Positions 56,695 to 64,000 of a stretch of 64,000 bases of DNA are shown here, in pieces; the first letter of the stretch is position 1; each line of letters begins with the position of its first letter. Origin of the DNA: Flavobacterium sp. N2038 (GTDB lineage: Bacteria > Bacteroidota > Bacteroidia > Flavobacteriales > Flavobacteriaceae); contig NZ_CP110001.1 in assembly GCF_025947185.1 (NCBI RefSeq), positions 3,162,001 through 3,226,000 of the forward strand. Reading direction: 5' to 3'. The notes under the pieces were generated by a model. It saw only the letters and a program-made list of their open reading frames with translations, was not told the origin of the DNA and did no database searches. A program made the translations under genes and the position numbers.

Positions 56695-58632
56695 CTATTT
56701 TTGGATAATAATAAAGTCGGAACGTCTATTTAGTAAATGTTCTTCTTCTGTACATTTTACACCATTTTTACATTTATTGATTAATCTGCTTTCTCCGTAC
56801 CCAATAGCACTTTCAATTCTTGATGCATCAATATTCTGTGAAATAATATAATCTCTTGTTGATTTTGCTCTATTATCAGAAAGTTTCATATTATAAGAAT
56901 CTTTTCCTCTTGAATCTGTATGTGACTCGATTTTGATTCTGATATTTGGAAATTTTTGCATAATAAAAACAACTTTAGTTAATTCTTCTACCGCCAATGG
57001 CGTAATGTCGTATTTATCGTAATCAAAGTAAATTGGTTTTACATCTACTTTCTCTACTCCTTTTTTCTTCACAACCAAATCATCATAATTACTAAGCTCG
57101 AAGTTAACATCTTTGATTTCACCATCATTTTCCATCGTAGTTTCAACGGTTTTTTCGTCGCTGCTATAATTTGGTTTTGCAGCTATCATTTTTACCATTT
57201 TACCACATGGTACTACAACGGCATATTTACCCTCAAAATTTGTTTTGGTCTCGCCCAGAATCTCACTATAAGAATTGTAAGCCAATATAGAGACGTCACT
57301 AAGAGGTAATTTTGTTTTGCGATCGATTGCCATACCAGAAATACTTTGATTACAAACCGGTTTTCCTTTTACAAAAGAGTAGATATCATCATCTCCTTTT
57401 CCTCCGGCTCTGTTTGATGAAAAATAACCATAAGTATCTGCGCTGTCGATTATAAAAGTAAAATCATCTTTATTACTATTTACAGGCTCTCCCAAATTTA
57501 CAGGATCAGAAAAAGTTCCGTCTGCCAAAAGATTACTTTCATAAATATCCAGATCACCATAACCATAATGACCGTCTGATGAGAAATAAAGCTTTCCGTT
57601 TCGGAAATAAGGAAAAAGATCATTCCCAATTGTGTTGATTTTTGACCCCAGATTTACCGGAGAACTCATCGTTCCGTCATCAGCAATTTTTACATAATAT
57701 AAATCAGTTTCACCAAATCCTCCCGGCATATCTGATGCAAAGAAAAGCCAATGGCCATCTTCACTCAAAGAAGGATGTCCTACAGAATAATCATTATTAT
57801 CAAAGAAAACTGTTTTTGGGTTCTCCAGTTTATTATTTATAATATCTCCCTTGATAATCTGAAAATTATTGGTTTTACTTTCATCAATAACCAGCTTGTT
57901 CTTTTTAACAATGTTTGTTGAATAGTACATTGTTTTCCCACTAGCATCAAAAGAGGCTGTTGCTTCATGATATTTGGTCATTACATTAGGAAGAAACAAG
58001 CCTTCGTTAAACAAACTTCCGTCTGCAGGATTTCTTTCTGCTAAGTACAGATTCAAAAAAGGCTGATTATTCCATGTATATAATTTTTCGCTAAATTTTG
58101 TTGTATCTCTGGCAGAAGTAAAGACTACTTTATCCTGAAAAAATGTAGCTCCAAAATCAGATTTACTGGTATTGATATCAAGATTCTTAATTTTATAAAG
58201 AGATTTCGCTTTAGACAAACTGTCCATTTGTTTTTTCTGGGCAAGATATCTGTTGACTTCGTTTTGATCTCCTTTTTTGGTAAGATACTCTTTAGTCATT
58301 TTATCTGCTATATCATAATCCATAACACCTTTTAGCGACTGAATATAACGCAGATAGTAAATATCGGTTAAATTATTGTCCTGAACTTCGTATAACTTTT
58401 TATACCATTTAAGTGCATTTCTGGAATCTGATATAAAATAATACGAGTCGGCAGCATTTTTTAACGTTTGTGCTGACGGGTTTTTTATGTTCTGCAAGCA
58501 TTCTTCATAAGCCTTTGAGGCTTCTACGTAAGAATAATTTCTAAACAGAGCATCCGCCTTTTTTAAATTAGTCTTTTGAGCAAAACTAAACGTAATGCTC
58601 AAGACTAAACTTAGGATATATAATTTTCTCAT
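56695..58632 (-). CDS. OmpA-family protein with TPR, PD40 and carboxypeptidase-like domains (PorE-like)
   Basis: 645 residues. Signal peptide ending SFAQ. TPR helices (about 20-140) come first, then WD40-like/PD40 repeats (GHPSLSEDGHWLFFASDMPGG, DLFPYFRNGKLYFSSDGHYGYGDLDIYES). A regulatory beta domain (ISGMAIDRKTKLPLSDVSILAYNS) follows. The C-terminal OmpA domain (IKIESHTDSRGKDSYNMKLSDNRAKSTRDYI) binds peptidoglycan. Such proteins link T9SS to the cell wall. It follows sprF and the adhesin in one operon. Confidence 0.9.
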   Translation of the reverse strand: MRKLYILSLVLSITFSFAQKTNLKKADALFRNYSYVEASKAYEECLQNIKNPSAQTLKNAADSYYFISDSRNALKWYKKLYEVQDNNLTDIYYLRYIQSLKGVMDYDIADKMTKEYLTKKGDQNEVNRYLAQKKQMDSLSKAKSLYKIKNLDINTSKSDFGATFFQDKVVFTSARDTTKFSEKLYTWNNQPFLNLYLAERNPADGSLFNEGLFLPNVMTKYHEATASFDASGKTMYYSTNIVKKNKLVIDESKTNNFQIIKGDIINNKLENPKTVFFDNNDYSVGHPSLSEDGHWLFFASDMPGGFGETDLYYVKIADDGTMSSPVNLGSKINTIGNDLFPYFRNGKLYFSSDGHYGYGDLDIYESNLLADGTFSDPVNLGEPVNSNKDDFTFIIDSADTYGYFSSNRAGGKGDDDIYSFVKGKPVCNQSISGMAIDRKTKLPLSDVSILAYNSYSEILGETKTNFEGKYAVVVPCGKMVKMIAAKPNYSSDEKTVETTMENDGEIKDVNFELSNYDDLVVKKKGVEKVDVKPIYFDYDKYDITPLAVEELTKVVFIMQKFPNIRIKIESHTDSRGKDSYNMKLSDNRAKSTRDYIISQNIDASRIESAIGYGESRLINKCKNGVKCTEEEHLLNRRSDFIIIQK

Positions 58633-58643
58633 AGGTTTTAATT

Positions 58644-59576
58644 TTAGAAGAATCGAGGAGATTTAATTTTACTTTCGCCTTTATTAAATTGATAGCGCAG
58701 AATGATTTCATGCGTTCCGTCATTGTATTTATTAAGGTCACTTACGGTATAATCGAAAGCGTATCCTACATAAAAACTTTTGGATATTTGAAACCCTGCC
58801 AGTATGCTTACAGAATCATCTGTTCTGTAAGAAGCACCAATTACAAATTTTTCAGCAATCATAAAATTCGCCGAGATATCAGCCGTAAGCGGAGCCCCAC
58901 TAACTGCTTTTACTAAAAATGCCGGTTTGAATTTTAAATTCGGATTCAAATCAAAAACATAACCTCCCATCAAATAATAGTGCAAACGATCATAGTCTAC
59001 AGATTCCTGAACATCATCGTAATAATTACTTTGGATAAAACTAGGAATGGAAGCTCCTACATACCATTTATCGGTATAATAATAAACCCCTGCTCCAACA
59101 GCTAATTTTGCCTGATTATCGATATTCTGATTTAACAGAACATCATTTGGATCATAATATTTTCCTTTTGACCAGTCAACATTTAGCATTCTCATCCCGG
59201 CTTTTATACCAAAGGCTAATCTTTGCTCATATCCAAGTGGAATTGAATAAGAGAAATTTCCATCAAGATAAAGTTCTTCTGAAGGACCTATTTTGTCATT
59301 AACAATACTTAGTCCTAAACCTATTTTTTCATTACGAAGCGGCGCCTGAATAGAGAACGATTGTGTTTCCGGTGCCCCGGAAATTCCAACCCATTGAGAA
59401 CGAACTAAAAGTGCTGCTTCTAATGTGCCGGCAGATCCAGCGTAAGCTGGATTTACCGCCATTGTGTTGTACATGTACTGCGTGTACTCCGGATCTTGTT
59501 GTGCATTTGCACAAAATGTGATAAAAGAACATATTAAGACGAAATATGTTTCTAATGATTTTATATATAGTTTCAT
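58644..59576 (-). CDS. PorP/SprF-family T9SS outer-membrane protein
   Basis: 310 residues. Signal peptide ending CANA|Q, then the hallmark DPEYTQYMYNTMAVNPAYAGSAG with RSQWVGISGAPETQSFSIQAPL. The rest is a beta-barrel ending YQFNKGESKIKSPRFF. PorP/SprF proteins pair with type B-sorted adhesins and are needed to secrete or anchor them. 46 nt after the adhesin gene; 11 nt before the OmpA gene. Confidence 0.93.
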   Translation of the reverse strand: MKLYIKSLETYFVLICSFITFCANAQQDPEYTQYMYNTMAVNPAYAGSAGTLEAALLVRSQWVGISGAPETQSFSIQAPLRNEKIGLGLSIVNDKIGPSEELYLDGNFSYSIPLGYEQRLAFGIKAGMRMLNVDWSKGKYYDPNDVLLNQNIDNQAKLAVGAGVYYYTDKWYVGASIPSFIQSNYYDDVQESVDYDRLHYYLMGGYVFDLNPNLKFKPAFLVKAVSGAPLTADISANFMIAEKFVIGASYRTDDSVSILAGFQISKSFYVGYAFDYTVSDLNKYNDGTHEIILRYQFNKGESKIKSPRFF

Positions 59577-59622
59577 AACGATACTTATTTAGTTTAATTA
59601 ATTAGATGATTAACCTAGTTGC

Positions 59623-62600
59623 TTATCTCATTATAGATAACCATCCTTTTTTAACCGTTCCGTTTCCAATGTCTATCACATAAAAATAAGTACCTGTTGG
59701 CAACATATCTCCTCTATTAATTACTCCAGATACATTGGCAGTTCCGTTCCAATCATTTTCGTAATGTTGTTTGCTGTATACTAAAGCTCCATATCTGTTG
59801 TATACTTTTAACTCATTATTTGGATATGATTCGATACAGTCAATTCTAAACAGATCGTTTGAGCCATCGTTGTTTGGTGTGAACTCATTATAAACTGTAA
59901 GACAAACTGGCTCAACAGAAACAGAAGCTGAGTTGTTTGCTGCATCAGCATCTAAAGGAGTTGAAATTTCAATAGTTGCAACACTTAGATAATCACCGGC
60001 TGGTAATACTTCGGCAACAATTGTTAACACCACGCTTTGACCTGCATTTAGAGTTGGAATCGTCCAAAGCTGAGTAGCAGGATCATATACACCCGCTGTT
60101 GTGCTGGTACTAACTAAGTCGTATCCGCTAGGCAATAAATCACTTACTACGGTATTTATGAAATTACCTTCTCCAACATTATTCACTGTTACAGTAAATA
60201 CGATCTGTTCTCCAAAATTCGGAGTAGGATTACTAACTGTATTTGTAATGGTTAAATCAGAACAAGTTGCCACTGTAACATTCAGTGTTTTTGTTGTGCT
60301 TTCATCACAAGTATTGATGTAAGTAACTTCAATTTTACCAGGTCCAACATCTGACCATGAAACAGTTACATTTCCGTCAGCAGTTCCTCCGCCAGAAACA
60401 ATTGTTCCGTTCGTAATTGACCATACATAATTTGATTTACCATTTGCTACTGAATACGTTACTCCCTGGAAAACACATGGTGTATCATCACTGGTTGTAA
60501 TAGGAACTAGAGCATCGTTTTCGAAACTTATTGTTACTCCTAATCTCGTAGCGCTTTCACAACCATTTGTTGTATTACCAAGAGCTCCTGCATAATATGT
60601 TGTAGCTGTAAGTTTTGTATTTGCTGCCAGTGGAGTTCCGCCTGTTGCAGAAGAATACCAAACTACATTACTTTCGTTTACTAAGATATTAGCAAGTGTT
60701 GGCAATTTTGACAAACAGAATGTTTGTGCTGTTCTAGGTGTTGTTACTACTCCCGGTGTATTTACAGTTACAGTAACTGCTAATCGCACTGGATTTTCAC
60801 AACCTGAAGCACTTGAAACTGCTCCGTAATAAATACCGTTAGTTAAAGCTGTTGTCGCTGGAATTGCTGTTCCGCCAGTTGCAGTACTGTACCAAACTAC
60901 ATTTGCTTCATTTACCTGAATATTGGCTACAGTTGGTGCATTTAACGAACAGAAATCTTGTGTTGTATCTGTTGTCGTTGGTGTTGCTGCCGGATCTGAA
61001 ACCGTAACAGTTACTTGTAAACGAGTTGCGCTTTCACAACCTGAAACAGGATCTACAATGTTTCCATAATAAATTCCGGATGTTAATGCTGTATTAGCCG
61101 GAATTGCTGTTCCGCCAGTTGCACTACTAAACCATGTTACTCCGCTTTCATTTACCTGAATACTCGCAACAGTTGGTGCAGCAGTTGAACAGAAGTTTTG
61201 TGCTGTGTTAATAGTTGTAGGATTAGGTGCGTTTCCAAGAGTAATCGTTACTTTTAGTCTAACATTGCTTTCACAACCTGTTACAGCATCTTTTAATGCT
61301 GCAAAATAATCTCCATTTGCTAAAGCAGTTGTTGCTGGAATTGCTGTTCCGCCAGTTGCTGCATTATACCAAACTACATTACTTTCATTTACTTGTATAT
61401 TAGCAACAGTTGGGTTATTTCCTGAACAGAAAACCTGAGAGTTAGATGTTGTTGTTGGTGTTCCCGGATCGCTAACATTTATTGTTACTGATAATCTTAC
61501 AGCACTTTCGCATCCTGATACCGGATCTTTGATTACTGCAAAATAAGTTCCGCTTGTTAACACTGTTGTTGAAGCAATTACATTTCCTCCGCTTAAAGCA
61601 TCGTACCAGACAATATTAGCCTGATTAAATTGCACACTGGCAAAAGTTGGCGCATTTACCAAACAGAAGTTTTGTGTCCCTGCTGTTACTAAAGTTGGTG
61701 TTCCTGGATCGCTAACATTTATGGTCACTGATAATCTTGTAGCACTTTCACATCCTGATACCGGATCTTTTATCACTGCAAAATAAGTTCCGCTTGTTAA
61801 CACTGTTGTTGAGGCAATTACATTTCCTCCACTTAAAGCATCGTACCAAACAATATTAGCTTGATTAAACTGCACACTTGCAAAAGTTGGTGCATTTATC
61901 AGACAGAAGTTTTGTGTTCCTGCTGTTACCAAAGTTGGTGTTCCTGGATCAGTCACGCTAATAGTAATAGCCAATCTAACATTACTTTCACAAGTAGTTG
62001 TTGGATCTTTTATCGCTGCATAGTATGTTCCTGTTGTCAAGGCTGTAGTTGACGGAATTAAATTTCCTCCGGTTAAAGCATCATACCAAACAATATTGGT
62101 AGCAGGACTTACGTCGATGCTCGCAAACGTTGGTGCATTTACTAAACAGAAATCTTGTGAAGTTTTTGTAATTACCGGTGTTCCTGGATCTGTTACGCTA
62201 ATAGTGATCGCTAATCTAACATTACTCTCGCAAGTAGTTGTTGGATCTTTTATCGCTGCGTAATACGTTCCTGTTGTCAAGGCTGTAGTTGACGGAATTA
62301 AATTTCCTCCGGTTAAAGCATCATACCAAACGATATTGGTAGCAGGACTTACGTCGATGCTGGCAAAAGTTGGTGCATTTACTAAACAAAAATCTTGTGA
62401 GGTTTTTGTAATTACCGGTGTTCCTGGATCTGTTACGCTAATAGTGATCGCTAATCTAACATTACTTTCGCAAGTAGTTGTTGGATCTTTTATCGCTGCG
62501 TAGTATGTTCCTGTTGTTAAAGCCGTTGTAGATGGAATTAAATTTCCTCCGCTTAAAGCATCATACCAAACGATATTGGTAGCAGGACTTACGTCGATGC

Positions 62601-64000
62601 TCGCAAAAGTTGGTGCATTTACTAAACAGAAATCTTGTGAAGTTTTAGTAATTACCGGTGTTCCTGGATCTGTTACGCTAATAGTGATGGCCAATCTAAC
62701 ATTACTTTCGCAAGTAGTTGTTGGATCTTTTATCGCTGCATAGTATGTTCCTGTTGTCAAGGCTGTAGTTGACGGAATTAAATTTCCTCCGGTTAAAGCA
62801 TCATACCAAACAATATTGGTAGCAGGACTTACGTCGATGCTCGCAAACGTTGGTGCATTTACTAAACAGAAATCTTGTGAAGTTTTTGTAATTACCGGTG
62901 TTCCTGGATCTGTTACGCTAATAGTAATAGCCAATCTAACATTACTTTCACAAGTAGTTGTTGGATCTTTTATCGCTGCATAGTATGTTCCTGTTGTCAA
63001 GGCTGTAGTTGACGGAATTAAATTTCCTCCGGTTAAAGCATCATACCAAACGATATTGGTAGCAGGACTTACGTCGATGCTGGCAAAAGTTGGTGCATTT
63101 ACTAAACAGAAATCTTGTGAGGTTTTTGTAATTACCGGTGTTCCTGGATCAGTCACACTAATAGTAATAGCCAATCTAACATTACTTTCACAAGTAGTTG
63201 TTGGATCTTTTATTGCTGCATAGTATGTTCCTGTTGTCAAGGCTGTAGTTGATGGAATTAAATTTCCTCCGGTTAAAGCATCATACCAAACTATGTTTGT
63301 TGCAGGACTTACGTCGATGCTCGCAAAAGTTGGTGCATTTACTAAACAGAAATCTTGTGAGGTTTTTGTAATTACCGGTGTTCCTGGATCAGTCACACTA
63401 ATAGTAATAGCCAATCTAACATTACTTTCACAAGTAGTTGTTGGATCTTTTATTGCTGCATAGTATGTTCCTGTTGTCAAGGCTGTAGTTGATGGAATTA
63501 AATTTCCTCCGGTTAAAGCATCATACCAAACGATATTGGTAGCAGGACTTACGTCGATGCTGGCAAACGTTGGTGCATTTACTAAACAAAAATCTTGTGA
63601 AGTTTTTGTAATTACCGGTGTTCCTGGATCTGTTACGCTAATAGTGATGGCTAATCTAACATTACTTTCGCAAGTAGTTGTCGGATCTTTTATCGCTGCG
63701 TAATAGGTGCCTGTTGTTAAGACTGTAGTCGATGGAATTAAATTTCCTCCTGTCAATGCATCATACCAAACAATATTGGTAGCAGGACTTACGTCGATGC
63801 TGGCAAAAGTTGGTGCATTTACTAAACAAAAATCTTGTGACGTTTTTGTAATTACCGGCGTTCCTGGATCAGTCACACTAATAGTAATAGCCAATCTAAC
63901 ATTACTTTCACAAGTAGTTGTTGGATCTTTTATCGCTGCATAGTATGTTCCTGTTGTCAAGGCTGTAGTTGATGGAATTAAATTTCCTCCGGTTAAAGCA
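59623..64000 (-). CDS. Giant adhesin with tandem Ig-like repeats and type B T9SS sorting domain (partial)
   Basis: Open to the right edge, so at least 1,459 codons are visible and the N-terminus is missing. From the N-terminal side: eight near-identical 80-residue repeats (VTDPGTPVITKTSQDFC...), two variants (TLVTAGTQNFC), then four more divergent ones. Each has two Cys (FC and CES). A PKD-like segment, a DUF11 domain (CSDLTITNTVSNPTPNFG) and the type B C-terminal domain (VYNEFTPNNDGSNDLFRI, ending GWLSIMR) follow. The protein is expected to be surface-exposed, SprB-like, for gliding or adhesion. Downstream SprF and OmpA partners fit this. Confidence 0.92.
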   Translation of the reverse strand, partial: ALTGGNLIPSTTALTTGTYYAAIKDPTTTCESNVRLAITISVTDPGTPVITKTSQDFCLVNAPTFASIDVSPATNIVWYDALTGGNLIPSTTVLTTGTYYAAIKDPTTTCESNVRLAITISVTDPGTPVITKTSQDFCLVNAPTFASIDVSPATNIVWYDALTGGNLIPSTTALTTGTYYAAIKDPTTTCESNVRLAITISVTDPGTPVITKTSQDFCLVNAPTFASIDVSPATNIVWYDALTGGNLIPSTTALTTGTYYAAIKDPTTTCESNVRLAITISVTDPGTPVITKTSQDFCLVNAPTFASIDVSPATNIVWYDALTGGNLIPSTTALTTGTYYAAIKDPTTTCESNVRLAITISVTDPGTPVITKTSQDFCLVNAPTFASIDVSPATNIVWYDALTGGNLIPSTTALTTGTYYAAIKDPTTTCESNVRLAITISVTDPGTPVITKTSQDFCLVNAPTFASIDVSPATNIVWYDALSGGNLIPSTTALTTGTYYAAIKDPTTTCESNVRLAITISVTDPGTPVITKTSQDFCLVNAPTFASIDVSPATNIVWYDALTGGNLIPSTTALTTGTYYAAIKDPTTTCESNVRLAITISVTDPGTPVITKTSQDFCLVNAPTFASIDVSPATNIVWYDALTGGNLIPSTTALTTGTYYAAIKDPTTTCESNVRLAITISVTDPGTPTLVTAGTQNFCLINAPTFASVQFNQANIVWYDALSGGNVIASTTVLTSGTYFAVIKDPVSGCESATRLSVTINVSDPGTPTLVTAGTQNFCLVNAPTFASVQFNQANIVWYDALSGGNVIASTTVLTSGTYFAVIKDPVSGCESAVRLSVTINVSDPGTPTTTSNSQVFCSGNNPTVANIQVNESNVVWYNAATGGTAIPATTALANGDYFAALKDAVTGCESNVRLKVTITLGNAPNPTTINTAQNFCSTAAPTVASIQVNESGVTWFSSATGGTAIPANTALTSGIYYGNIVDPVSGCESATRLQVTVTVSDPAATPTTTDTTQDFCSLNAPTVANIQVNEANVVWYSTATGGTAIPATTALTNGIYYGAVSSASGCENPVRLAVTVTVNTPGVVTTPRTAQTFCLSKLPTLANILVNESNVVWYSSATGGTPLAANTKLTATTYYAGALGNTTNGCESATRLGVTISFENDALVPITTSDDTPCVFQGVTYSVANGKSNYVWSITNGTIVSGGGTADGNVTVSWSDVGPGKIEVTYINTCDESTTKTLNVTVATCSDLTITNTVSNPTPNFGEQIVFTVTVNNVGEGNFINTVVSDLLPSGYDLVSTSTTAGVYDPATQLWTIPTLNAGQSVVLTIVAEVLPAGDYLSVATIEISTPLDADAANNSASVSVEPVCLTVYNEFTPNNDGSNDLFRIDCIESYPNNELKVYNRYGALVYSKQHYENDWNGTANVSGVINRGDMLPTGTYFYVIDIGNGTVKKGWLSIMR
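61941..64000. repeat. Near-identical 240-bp tandem repeats in the adhesin gene
   Basis: The sequence repeats with an exact 240-bp period (80 codons). Conserved landmarks such as GTAATTACCGGTGTTCCTGG recur at about 62167, 62407, 62647, 62887, 63127, 63367, 63607 and 63847. Copies differ by a few, mostly synonymous, changes scattered in a mosaic. The array continues past the edge. Confidence 0.95.

Noticed and set aside
63707..63943. Plus-strand ORFs within the adhesin gene
   Set aside because: They recur with the 240-bp period opposite a clear coding frame and are antisense shadows of the repeat.
61941..64000. CRISPR-like array or satellite repeat
   Set aside because: The period is 240 bp without unique spacers and keeps one open reading frame; it is a protein repeat.

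Overview
The window is a low-GC chromosomal segment from a gliding or type IX-secreting member of the Bacteroidota, most likely a Flavobacterium or close relative. Four things support this. T9SS genes and cargo are present: a type A sorting domain on a pectate lyase, a PorD-like DUF4835 protein, PorP/SprF, an OmpA/PD40 protein and a type B-sorted adhesin. Promoters of the Bacteroidota form (TTG, 17-23 nt, TAnnTTTG) recur. Most genes lack obvious Shine-Dalgarno sequences. The arginine pathway has the Bacteroidota form. I see no rRNA, tRNA, CRISPR, prophage or transposase.

Layout. 1-7.2 kb: clpB, a YtxJ-like thiol protein, two membrane proteins, and a secreted pectate lyase behind a LacI-type palindrome. 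7.3-18.6 kb: one long minus-strand arginine/proline operon, in transcription order GNAT, argG, argC, argD, proA, proB, argF', argB, argE, argH. It follows a leader of about 320 nt that can fold into a three-way junction. Its wider gene gaps hold different families of self-complementary or dispersed repeats. 18.8-35.4 kb: mixed housekeeping genes (M1 peptidase, aldose epimerase, GNAT, smpB, HTH-Fic, pcm, oxidoreductase, hydroxyacyl-CoA dehydrogenase, yggS, a frameshifted exonuclease/GIY-YIG gene, K+ channel, miaA, acyl-ACP thioesterase). A four-helix-bundle ORF with repeat flanks sits between yggS and the exonuclease gene. 35.5-39.6 kb: a tight minus-strand RNA/ribosome-repair-like operon of a very basic unknown protein, RtcB, a multi-CxxC protein and the release-factor homologue PrfH, perhaps with a TPR protein. 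A perfect 8+8 palindrome lies in front of it. 39.67-39.88 kb: a self-contained tiny transcription unit (promoter, 27-codon ORF, terminator). 40-56.4 kb: RprXY-like two-component system, coaE, a glycosyltransferase, fabV, the bamD-rpoZ-coaBC-porD-recN operon, dapA, a 5'-nucleotidase split over two genes, and ligA. 56.7-64 kb: OmpA/PD40 protein, SprF and a giant adhesin with 240-bp tandem repeats that runs off the right edge.

How the genes work together. The ten-gene arg/pro operon covers glutamate to arginine and glutamate to glutamate semialdehyde. A GNAT enzyme stands in for the acylating first step, and the specificity residue in ArgF' points to N-succinyl rather than N-acetyl intermediates. 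The right end is an adhesin with its own T9SS accessory pair (SprF-like and OmpA-like). The RtcB/PrfH operon is the best candidate for a partly undescribed system: two uncharacterised partners are locked into a known RNA-ligase plus release-factor pair. The arg leader RNA and the 27-codon transcription unit are the best non-coding or small-gene candidates.
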